DNA of 5,661 nucleotides from Actinomycetota bacterium (GTDB lineage Bacteria; Actinomycetota; Actinomycetes; S36-B12). Positions 1 to 5,446 of the stretch are shown in pieces. Position 1 is the first letter of the stretch. Each line of letters opens with the position of its first letter. Under the pieces are notes generated by a model. It had not been told where the DNA came from and did not search any database. It saw nothing but the letters and a program-made list of their open reading frames with translations. Location: the NCBI GenBank assembly GCA_010029945.1, contig RGQW01000106.1, positions 1-5,661 of the forward strand, in the 5' to 3' direction. Made by a program: the position numbers and the translations under genes.

Positions 1-1107
1 ATACCTGCGGCCGTAGGTTTCGATCACGGCGATGACAATCGCCACCACAGGAATGCCGATGATGGCGCCGATCGGGCCGAATAATGCTGCGCCGATGAAC
101 ACCGAGGCCAGCGCCACCCCGGAGTTGATGGCCATCGTCGCGGTGGAGATCCGTGGCGAGAAGATGTAGTTCTCAATCTGTTGGTAGATCGTCGCGAAGA
201 TGACGATCCACAACACGTCCCAGGGGTCGTTGAAGGCGGCGAAGAAGGCCGGGACGATGATGCCGATGTAGGTGCCGATGGTCGGGATGAACTGGCTGAC
301 GAAGCCGGCGAAGATGCCCATCGGGAGCCAGTACGGGATGTCGATGATCCAGAAGAACGCGATATGCGCCGCCGAGGCAACCGTTGCCAGGGCCAGTTTG
401 GAGATGACGAAGCCCCCGGCTTTGCGGACCGAGATATCCCACACCTCGATGAAGACAACTTGACGCTCCGGCTTTAGCCACGACGCGAGGAAGCGCTTGA
501 TCTGGGGCGCTGACGCTGAGAAGTAGAAGCTGAAGACGACGATGGTCACGAACGAGAAGATCGCACCGAAGACGCTTGAGATAACGCCGAGGAGACCGCC
601 GGCGAGGGAGCCAGCAAGATCTGCTAACTGCTGGGTGGTCAGGTTCAGGTTGGACGTGATTTCCGCTGGATCGATGCGTGCGTCGAACGTGCTGTTCAGC
701 CAGGACACGGCGTCGACGATCAAGAACGGCACGCTCAAGACCAGGGCGGTTGCCTGGGAGGCCAAAGCCCCTCCGAAGAGAACAAGGAAAATCACAATGC
801 CGGTGATCACACCGACAGCCACGATGGCTGTTGCCAGGGCCCGTGGCATTCCCCGTTTCGCCAGGCCCGAAACCAGCGGGTCGAACGAGATCGCCAGAAG
901 CCACGCGAGCAGAAGATTGAACAAGAATCCGGCCAAGCGCACAGCGCTCCACTCGAGAATCTGAAACAGGAGTATGCCGACGAGGATGATCAGAACGCTC
1001 CGGCGAAGGAACGTCGGATCCAGAGCCACCATCTGGACCGGACGCCGAGGCTCGACCTCGTCGGGAGTGTCCGCCGGAACGTCGGGAGGTGCTGGATCCT
1101 GAGACAT
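1..1107 (-). CDS. AI-2E family (PerM/TqsA-type) transporter, C-terminus cut off by the window edge
   Basis: This is a polytopic inner-membrane protein of the AI-2E transporter family. Members have been linked to autoinducer-2 or other small-molecule export and, in some cases, to Na+/H+ antiport; the substrate here cannot be told. The frame stays open for 369 codons from the ATG at 1107 to the left edge. The first ~30 residues are Pro/Asp/Glu-rich and cytoplasmic in character. Hydrophobic segments follow at roughly 36-54, 57-75, 93-115, 173-198, 232-256, 258-290, 297-312 and 335-363. Family-like features are the Gly/Pro-rich stretch around residues 263-286 (GIFAGFVSQFIPTIG) and the later QQIENYIFSPRI (309-320). 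The start is chosen because GGGAGG at 1119-1114 lies 6 nt before it; an in-frame ATG at 1113 abuts that site and is less likely. Family members are usually a little longer, so probably only a few tens of residues are missing. It is transcribed divergently from recO. Confidence 0.9.
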   Translation of the reverse strand, partial: MSQDPAPPDVPADTPDEVEPRRPVQMVALDPTFLRRSVLIILVGILLFQILEWSAVRLAGFLFNLLLAWLLAISFDPLVSGLAKRGMPRALATAIVAVGVITGIVIFLVLFGGALASQATALVLSVPFLIVDAVSWLNSTFDARIDPAEITSNLNLTTQQLADLAGSLAGGLLGVISSVFGAIFSFVTIVVFSFYFSASAPQIKRFLASWLKPERQVVFIEVWDISVRKAGGFVISKLALATVASAAHIAFFWIIDIPYWLPMGIFAGFVSQFIPTIGTYIGIIVPAFFAAFNDPWDVLWIVIFATIYQQIENYIFSPRISTATMAINSGVALASVFIGAALFGPIGAIIGIPVVAIVIAVIETYGRRY

Positions 1108-1165
1108 TTCCATCCTCCCGGGCGCGTCATCTGCGTGCGGTGCTGCCCGCCGGTGAGAATGTACC
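1108..1165. promoter_or_regulatory. Divergent spacer between the AI-2E transporter gene and recO
   Basis: Only 58 bp separate the two divergent start codons, so promoters for both directions must lie here or inside the opposing genes. On the minus strand a clear Shine-Dalgarno, GGGAGG, is at 1119-1114. On the plus strand, GGTGAG at 1152-1157 could be a ribosome binding site 8 nt before the recO GTG. The overlapping GAGAAT at 1155-1160 could instead be a -10 element (4 of 6 to TATAAT) placed so that transcription would begin at or next to the GTG. No convincing -35 element is seen. The regulatory role rests on geometry rather than strong motifs. Confidence 0.4.
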
Positions 1166-1897
1166 GTGCCGACCTACCGTGATGAGGGAATTGTGCTTCG
1201 CACCCAGAAACTGGGCGAGGCCGATCGCATCATCACGCTGCTCACCCGTCGAAACGGCCGGATCCGCGCCGTGGCCCGCGGTGTGCGCAAGACGTCGAGT
1301 CGGATCGGCGCCCGCCTCGAACCGTTCAATCACGTCGATGTCCAGTTCTACGAAGGCAAGTCACTGGACAACGTGACCCAAGTCGAGACGATCGACGCGA
1401 TGGGCGGTCGACTCGCCGACGACTACGGCAAGTGGACCGCCGGCACCGCGATGCTCGAAACCGCCGAGCGGCTCTCTGCGGAAGAACGTGAACCGAACGT
1501 GCAGCAGTACGCACTGTTGGTGTCGGGCTTGAGGTCGATGGCGGCGGGTGAGCACGAACCGACCTTGATTTTGGATTCGTACCTTTTGCGTTCCCTTGCG
1601 GTCGCGGGATGGTCGCCGTCCTTCGACGAATGCGCTCGTTGCGCGCAACCCGGGCCGCACCGAGCCTTCAACGTGCACGCGGGTGGGATGGTCTGTAGTG
1701 CGTGCCGCCCGCCGGGGAGTGCGGCTCCGAGTCCCGCGGCAGTGACCTTGCTCGGTGCCCTGCTGGCGGGGGATTGGGAGACCGCCGACGCGGCGGATGA
1801 CAGGACGCGAAAGGAGGCGAGCGGTCTCGTGGCGGCGTTCTTGCAGTGGCATATCGAGCGAGGGCTGCGCTCACTGCCGCTGGTCGACCGATCGTGA
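1166..1897 (+). CDS. recO: DNA repair protein RecO
   Basis: RecO acts in RecFOR-type recombinational repair, where it binds single-stranded DNA and SSB and helps load RecA. The 243-residue product shows the expected plan: an N-terminal OB-fold of about 80 residues opening with PTYRDEGIVLRTQKLGEADR, a helical middle with TAGTAMLETAERL (91-103), and a zinc-binding module with two CxxC pairs (C156/C159 and C177/C180) around a PGPHRAFN stretch. The C-terminal LQWHIERGLRSLPLVDR is typical of actinobacterial RecO. The length is slightly below that of mycobacterial RecO. The start is GTG; no upstream in-frame ATG fits better, and the protein begins at the same point in the OB-fold as its relatives. 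uppS follows after 51 bp, the same order as in Mycobacterium, suggesting one transcript. No lost motif or frameshift was seen. Confidence 0.97.
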   Translation: MPTYRDEGIVLRTQKLGEADRIITLLTRRNGRIRAVARGVRKTSSRIGARLEPFNHVDVQFYEGKSLDNVTQVETIDAMGGRLADDYGKWTAGTAMLETAERLSAEEREPNVQQYALLVSGLRSMAAGEHEPTLILDSYLLRSLAVAGWSPSFDECARCAQPGPHRAFNVHAGGMVCSACRPPGSAAPSPAAVTLLGALLAGDWETADAADDRTRKEASGLVAAFLQWHIERGLRSLPLVDRS

Positions 1898-1948
1898 CGC
1901 TCGACGGGATGGGTCCGCGGCGCGCCGGTCATCTGTGAGGATGGGGTG

Positions 1949-2743
1949 ATGGCACGTCGAGCGAGTGGACCGCTGAGGCAACCGACACCGCACCCATCGG
2001 GGGCGACGCCACCGAACCTGCCTGCGGAACTCGTACCCAACCACGTGGCGATCGTGATGGACGGCAACGGTCGTTGGGCGAAAGAACGGGGCTTGCCCAG
2101 AACCAAGGGTCACGAAATGGGGGAAGCGAGCTTGCTGGATTGTGTGCACGGCGCGATCGAGCTCGGCATCTCTCACATCTCCGCCTATGCATTTAGTACC
2201 GAGAATTGGAAGCGCTCACCGGAGGAAGTGAAATTCCTGATGGGCTTCAACCGGGATGTCATCCGTCGCAGACGCGATGAGATGAACGAACTCGGTGTCC
2301 GGGTGCGCTGGGCGGGCAGGCGCAAGCGATTGTGGAAGTCGGTGATCGATGAACTCGAGACGGCCGAGGAGATGACCAAGACCAATTCCACCCTGACTCT
2401 GACTATGTGCGTCAACTACGGTGGCCGCGCAGAGATCGCCGACGCTGTGCACAAAATCGCTGAAGACGTTCGAGCCAAGCGTTTGGATCCTGACAAGATC
2501 ACCGAACGCACCATTGCGAAGTACCTCGACGAGCCCGACATGCCCGACGTCGATCTGTTCGTGCGCTCCTCCGGTGAGCAGCGCACCTCGAACTTCCTGA
2601 TCTGGCAGTCGGCCTACGCCGAGATGGTTTTCCTGGACACCCTGTGGCCGGACTTCGATCGCCGGCACCTGTGGCACGCCTGTGAGATCTACGCCTCTCG
2701 CGACCGTCGGTATGGGGGAGCAGTGCCGAACCCACCGAACTAG
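1949..2743 (+). CDS. uppS: Isoprenyl (undeca-/decaprenyl) diphosphate synthase, cis-prenyltransferase
   Basis: This enzyme condenses isopentenyl diphosphate onto an allylic primer to make the long-chain Z-polyprenyl diphosphate, precursor of the lipid carrier for peptidoglycan and arabinogalactan. The diagnostic blocks are all present. Numbered from the GTG at 1946 (subtract 1 for the ATG start used here), they are HVAIVMDGNGRWA with the catalytic Asp at 39, the YAFSTENWKRS block at 81-91, LMGFNRD at 98-104, CVNYGGRAEI at 155-164, and DVDLFVRSSGEQRTSNFLIW at 201-220. It resembles mycobacterial decaprenyl diphosphate synthase (Rv2361c type) rather than the short-chain paralogue, so the product may be C50, but chain length cannot be read with certainty. 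A Pro-rich tail of ~28 residues precedes the fold. The ATG at 1949 is preferred: GAGG at 1937-1940 lies 8 nt upstream, against 5 nt for the GTG. It probably shares a transcript with recO. Confidence 0.96.
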   Translation: MARRASGPLRQPTPHPSGATPPNLPAELVPNHVAIVMDGNGRWAKERGLPRTKGHEMGEASLLDCVHGAIELGISHISAYAFSTENWKRSPEEVKFLMGFNRDVIRRRRDEMNELGVRVRWAGRRKRLWKSVIDELETAEEMTKTNSTLTLTMCVNYGGRAEIADAVHKIAEDVRAKRLDPDKITERTIAKYLDEPDMPDVDLFVRSSGEQRTSNFLIWQSAYAEMVFLDTLWPDFDRRHLWHACEIYASRDRRYGGAVPNPPN

Positions 2744-2794
2744 GCCGCTAAGGGCCGTGATGGGCCGGTGAGTGACGAGTGTGATGTTGGGGTT

Positions 2795-2805
2795 CCGCTT
2801 TGCGT
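2795..2805 (+). repeat. Shared 11-bp word, copy 1 (candidate regulator site)
   Basis: CCGCTTTGCGT contains a small perfect dyad, CGC-TTT-GCG. The identical 11 bases occur at 5371-5381, upstream of the secreted-protein gene, and the first 8 recur at 2922-2929. Position and symmetry fit an operator of the adjacent LuxR-type regulator. This is inference: chance is not excluded, and a similar word (GGCTTTGCGG) lies inside the transporter gene near 418-426. Confidence 0.35.
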
Positions 2806-2863
2806 CGAGTGAGTGGGCGCAGCAGAGAAAATCCCTAGAGGGCCCACGACCGTTTTCTGCCGA

Positions 2864-2883
2864 GGCCGGTCATCTCGCCGGCC
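2864..2883. repeat. GC-rich inverted repeat upstream of the response regulator
   Basis: GGCCGG (2864-2869) and CCGGCC (2878-2883) form a perfect 6-bp stem around an 8-nt loop. No T-tract follows, so it is a poor rho-independent terminator. It could be an operator or an RNA hairpin if transcription starts upstream of it. It lies about 75 bp before the regulator start. Confidence 0.4.
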
Positions 2884-2900
2884 AGGGAACACACTTGCCA

Positions 2901-2932
2901 CAACCACAATCGTGGAGTTGCCCGCTTTGGGC
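2901..2932. repeat. Two abutting small dyads directly before the response-regulator gene
   Basis: The first dyad, 2901-2920, has CCAC (2904-2907) facing GTGG (2912-2915) and, outside these, CAA facing TTG with a two-base bulge. The second, 2920-2932, is GCCC-GCTTT-GGGC, and contains CCGCTTTG, the first 8 bases of the word repeated at 2795 and 5371. They end 24 bp before the ATG, where an autoregulatory site would be expected. The function is inferred from position only. Confidence 0.35.
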
Positions 2933-2956
2933 GCTCGCGTTGACCACAATGAGCGC

Positions 2957-3592
2957 ATGCAACGAACGCGGGTCCTGCTCGTGGAAGACAATGACTTCAC
3001 CCGATCCACGATGGCGGCGTCGCTGCGCGCTGAGGATTGTGTGGTGGTGGCGAGTGTGTCCTCGGCCAAAGAAGCGGTAGTCGCGGCGAGCGACCATGAT
3101 GTTGATTGTGCGGTGATTGACCTGCATCTGGGTCCCGGCCCCACTGGTATCGACGTCGCACACGGCCTGCGCAAAGCCGATCCAAACATTGGGATCGTGT
3201 TGTTGACTTCGTATGAGGATCCGAGGTTGCTGTCTGGGAACCAGCGGCCGCTCCCGGAAGGCGCGGTGTACGCGGTGAAGAATGATGTTCGCTCGACCGC
3301 TCAGTTGCGAGAGAAGATCGACATGGCGGTAGGGAAAGCAGATCGCCCCGTGGGTCAAGGACTGGGCTACGTCCCCTTGACGGATACTCAGATGGAACTT
3401 CTGCGAATGGTGGCTAGTGGCCTGACGAATGCCGAGATCGCTAGGCGGCGGTCGGTTACCGAGCGTGCCGTGGAGACCGCGTTAGCGCGCATATTGCGCA
3501 AGCTTGGTGTTGAAGCTGATAGCGGGGAAAACTCGCGGGTCTTGCTGCTGCAGGCTTACTACCAACTCATCGGTGGGCCCGGTGGTCGCTGA
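2957..3592 (+). CDS. NarL/FixJ-family response regulator (receiver plus LuxR-type HTH)
   Basis: This 211-residue transcriptional regulator is the likely partner of the kinase encoded next. The receiver domain (about 4-125) has the acidic pair E10/D11 in RVLLVEDND, the phospho-accepting Asp at 55 in AVIDLHLGPGPTG, the switch Thr84 in LLTSYEDPR and the conserved Lys108 in YAVKND. A short linker leads to a LuxR/NarL helix-turn-helix at about 141-185, starting LTDTQMELLRMVASGLTNAE and ending ILRKLGV. The loop after Thr84, with DPRLLSGNQRPLPEG, is longer than in typical NarL-type receivers. The start is the ATG at 2957, which places the first beta-strand right at the N-terminus; the frame is open upstream to 2813 but without family similarity. 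No good Shine-Dalgarno precedes the ATG, so the message may be leaderless. The kinase start lies 19 nt beyond the stop, implying one operon. The target genes are unknown. Confidence 0.93.
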   Translation: MQRTRVLLVEDNDFTRSTMAASLRAEDCVVVASVSSAKEAVVAASDHDVDCAVIDLHLGPGPTGIDVAHGLRKADPNIGIVLLTSYEDPRLLSGNQRPLPEGAVYAVKNDVRSTAQLREKIDMAVGKADRPVGQGLGYVPLTDTQMELLRMVASGLTNAEIARRRSVTERAVETALARILRKLGVEADSGENSRVLLLQAYYQLIGGPGGR

Positions 3593-3611
3593 ACGCTCTT
3601 CGCTTCGGGCA

Positions 3612-5288
3612 ATGATCGGTGGCCGGTGGGCCGTCTCATGGCAAAGCTACGCATTCGCGTACCCGGTCTCAGTCGGCTTCATCGTGTTCACCGAGCGTGC
3701 CTTTGGCGACACATCTGAATGGTTGATGGGCCTTGCTGTCAGCACCGTCGCATATCTGGCAACGGGGGGTGTACTAGCTATTGCCGGCGCCACGGTCTTG
3801 CGTCACCGCCGGGAGACCCCAGCCCCGATCTTCGTGGTTGTCGTCGTTGGGGGAATTGCTTGGATGGCCCGCAGCGCTGTTCTGAAAGCCTTCTTGGTCG
3901 CCCGGGATCTTCCGTCGGAGGCGGCCCTGTCGCAGCGGCTGCTCTATGGGTTCTTGCTGGGCGCGACGATCGTGCCGATCACGGCCTGGACTTTGGCCTC
4001 TTTCTCCAACTTCAACGAGGAACGGCGCCGACTGGTCGAGGAGCTGGTCCACGAGCAAGCGTCCACGCATAGCCTGGCTACGTACGTGCAGGCTGTGCGA
4101 GAAGGAATACTTGACCGCATCCAAGCCGCCGTCCGCCGTAGTGGTGGAGCGCTTCTGGCGATGGACGATGGAAATACTCCTTCCCCCAGCGAAGGGGTTC
4201 GAGTGCTTGACGCACTTTCCCAGGCGGCCTCCAGGGAACTGTCCGAGGATCTATGGCGGGAAGCCAGGAAAGATTCGAGGGTTCATGTCACCCAGATCAT
4301 TCGATCGGCGGTCTTCTATCGGCCATTTTCCTACTGGATGCTGATTCCGATCGTCGCCTTCGGTATTCCTGTTCTCTTGCGCATTTGGCCCACTCAGACG
4401 GTCGTAATTGTCATGCTCGTACTGACGCTATGGGCGCTGTGCATCTCTGGGATAGCCAATACTCTCGTTGTAAGGGTTTCGACGAGAACGGCCTTGTGTG
4501 TATACGCAATCGCAGTGGGATTACTGCTGATGTCAGGCGTGTGGGTAGTCGTTTTCGTTAACTGGCTAGGTTCGCAGGCGCCTGATGGAGATCGCCTTCC
4601 CCTCCTCGCCAGCCTGGGATTCGGAATTGTTTACACGACCGGCGGCTTGGCTGCCGGGACCGCAACGGCCCGGCGCGAAACCCTTGACTCCCTGCGTGCG
4701 TCCATATCTGACGCTGAGATCCAAAGAGCCGCGATCGCTACTGAGGAGTTGCGTGTTCGACGAGAAATAGCAACCGCACTGCACGGAAATTGGAGCGGAA
4801 ACCTCACCGCCGTCAGTATGCGATTGCAGCAGGCAATTGACAAAGGCGATAGCCAGGCTGCCAATGAGGCTATCTATGAAGCGAAGCGTCTCGTGGAAAT
4901 CGACATGGTTCGAACGGCACAACGAGATGAATCCGACCTGCAGGCGATCACGAATGCACTCGCCGCGGCGTGGGATGGATTGGTGTCCATCCGTGTCCAT
5001 CTCAATCTTCGAGAGAGCTTGTCACCGTCGACAACACGAGCGGCCGAAGACGTGATCATCGAAGGCATCAACAACGCGGTGCGTCATGCCGATGCGCAGA
5101 ACATCACCATCAGTGTTGAAGGTGTCCCAACGGACATAGAGATCACCATCACCGACGACGGCCACAGCGCAACACCATCTCTTCCAGGCCTCGGTAGTCA
5201 GTTGTTCGACTCTATTGCCGCGGGGGAATGGTCACTCACCCCGCAAGCCGGGGGCGGGTCGGTCCTTTCGGTGCGGATGAGGACCTGA
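3612..5288 (+). CDS. Membrane sensor histidine kinase with two transmembrane blocks
   Basis: This 558-residue protein is the probable sensor kinase for the preceding regulator. Four hydrophobic segments (roughly 12-28, 39-62, 72-97, 111-131) are followed by a soluble, helix-prone stretch (about 135-235) with charged EERRRLVEELVHEQ. A second block of four segments follows (about 240-257, 262-286, 293-317, 328-350). A helical linker leads to the phospho-acceptor region RREIATALHGNWSGN with His391, then an ATPase domain: N-box VIIEGINNAVRHADA (481-495), G1 box TDDG (514-517), G2 box PGLGSQLFDS (525-534), and a final GGGSVLSVRM strand. The sensed signal is not evident. H391 is followed by Gly where the usual HisKA_3 family has Asp/Glu. 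The ATG at 3612 has no clear ribosome site and sits 19 nt after the regulator stop, suggesting coupled translation; GTG at 3582, overlapping the regulator end, is an alternative. G+C is lower than in recO/uppS, and TTA, ATA, AGA and AGG codons appear. Confidence 0.9.
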   Translation: MIGGRWAVSWQSYAFAYPVSVGFIVFTERAFGDTSEWLMGLAVSTVAYLATGGVLAIAGATVLRHRRETPAPIFVVVVVGGIAWMARSAVLKAFLVARDLPSEAALSQRLLYGFLLGATIVPITAWTLASFSNFNEERRRLVEELVHEQASTHSLATYVQAVREGILDRIQAAVRRSGGALLAMDDGNTPSPSEGVRVLDALSQAASRELSEDLWREARKDSRVHVTQIIRSAVFYRPFSYWMLIPIVAFGIPVLLRIWPTQTVVIVMLVLTLWALCISGIANTLVVRVSTRTALCVYAIAVGLLLMSGVWVVVFVNWLGSQAPDGDRLPLLASLGFGIVYTTGGLAAGTATARRETLDSLRASISDAEIQRAAIATEELRVRREIATALHGNWSGNLTAVSMRLQQAIDKGDSQAANEAIYEAKRLVEIDMVRTAQRDESDLQAITNALAAAWDGLVSIRVHLNLRESLSPSTTRAAEDVIIEGINNAVRHADAQNITISVEGVPTDIEITITDDGHSATPSLPGLGSQLFDSIAAGEWSLTPQAGGGSVLSVRMRT

Positions 5289-5299
5289 ACAACACCAAG

Positions 5300-5331
5300 A
5301 AAGTCTTAAGCAAGACGTTCGGATTTCCGAA
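5300..5331. repeat. Two adjacent inverted repeats after the kinase stop codon
   Basis: GTCTT (5303-5307) and AAGAC (5312-5316) pair around a 4-nt loop, extendable by two A-T pairs past one mismatch (5300-5319). Next to it, TTCGGA-TT-TCCGAA (5318-5331) is a perfect 14-bp DNA palindrome apart from its two central bases. Lying 11-43 nt after the stop, they could mark a transcript end or a protein-binding site. No T-run follows closely, so a classical terminator is not supported. Confidence 0.35.
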
Positions 5332-5370
5332 GATCGCGTATTCGCCTTTCCACGCACTTTCCCCTCGGAG

Positions 5371-5381
5371 CCGCTTTGCGT
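5371..5381 (+). repeat. Shared 11-bp word, copy 2 (candidate regulator site)
   Basis: This is an exact second copy of CCGCTTTGCGT (first at 2795-2805), with the same CGC-TTT-GCG dyad, ending 65 bp before the start of the secreted-protein gene. The flanks of the two copies do not match, which is what a short binding site would show rather than a larger duplication. The role is inferred. Confidence 0.35.
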
Positions 5382-5446
5382 TTCTCCCTGGATCGGATGC
5401 CGACTTATCGTGCTGTTAAGCCGATTTGCTCTCCCGATTGCTGCCC

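Larger units (their letters stand above)
2744..2956 (+). promoter_or_regulatory. Non-coding region upstream of the two-component operon
   Basis: The 213 bp between the uppS stop and the chosen regulator start contain no convincing gene. An in-frame extension to 2813 is open, but its residues look nothing like a receiver domain. The region holds several short inverted repeats, listed separately: 2864-2883, 2901-2920 and 2920-2932. It also holds the direct repeat ACCACAAT (2903-2910 and 2943-2950) and the word CCGCTTTGCGT (2795-2805), which recurs downstream of the kinase gene. No GC stem followed by a T-run is present after uppS, so readthrough from recO-uppS cannot be excluded. The second CACAAT (2945-2950) could be a -10 element ending 6 nt before the ATG; no good -35 element at standard spacing accompanies it. 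Confidence 0.5.
5289..5446 (+). promoter_or_regulatory. Lower-G+C spacer between the kinase gene and the secreted-protein gene
   Basis: These 158 bp carry no convincing coding sequence. They contain two small dyads just after the kinase stop (5303-5316 and 5318-5331) and a second exact copy of CCGCTTTGCGT (5371-5381). A promoter for the following gene is expected here. TATCGT at 5406-5411 is a possible -10 element, but no -35 element lies at normal spacing, so no promoter is called. No ribosome binding site of normal strength precedes the ATG at 5447. Confidence 0.4.

Noticed and set aside
24..952. Minus-strand open frames at 24-458 and 173-952 overlapping the transporter gene
   Set aside because: Their products are Arg/Ser/Pro-rich low-complexity strings typical of shifted frames in GC-rich DNA. 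The frame beginning at 1107 gives a coherent membrane protein with family features.
542..964. Plus-strand open frame antisense to the transporter gene
   Set aside because: No recognisable domain and no ribosome binding site; it mirrors the real gene on the opposite strand.
2216..2677. Minus-strand open frame antisense to uppS, and others nearby
   Set aside because: uppS motifs on the plus strand are unambiguous; the antisense product has no domain features.
2744..2790. Possible terminator after uppS from repeated GGCC words
   Set aside because: GGCC is self-complementary so stems of 4 bp arise easily; there is no longer stem and no T-run.
2813..2956. 48-codon N-terminal extension of the response regulator
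   Set aside because: The receiver fold begins within a few residues of the ATG at 2957. The extension is Arg/Thr/Pro-rich, includes the dyads of the promoter region, and does not resemble any linker I know.
2870..3358. Minus-strand 162-residue open frame antisense to the response regulator
   Set aside because: Composition is that of a shadow frame (His/Arg-rich), with no start signal and no domain.
4566..5000. Minus-strand open frame antisense to the kinase
   Set aside because: The kinase frame carries the phospho-acceptor and part of the catalytic linker here; the antisense product has no coherent features.
5228..5419. 63-residue plus-strand open frame spanning the kinase end and spacer
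   Set aside because: It begins inside the kinase G2/C-terminal strand in another frame and shows no signal peptide, domain or ribosome binding site.
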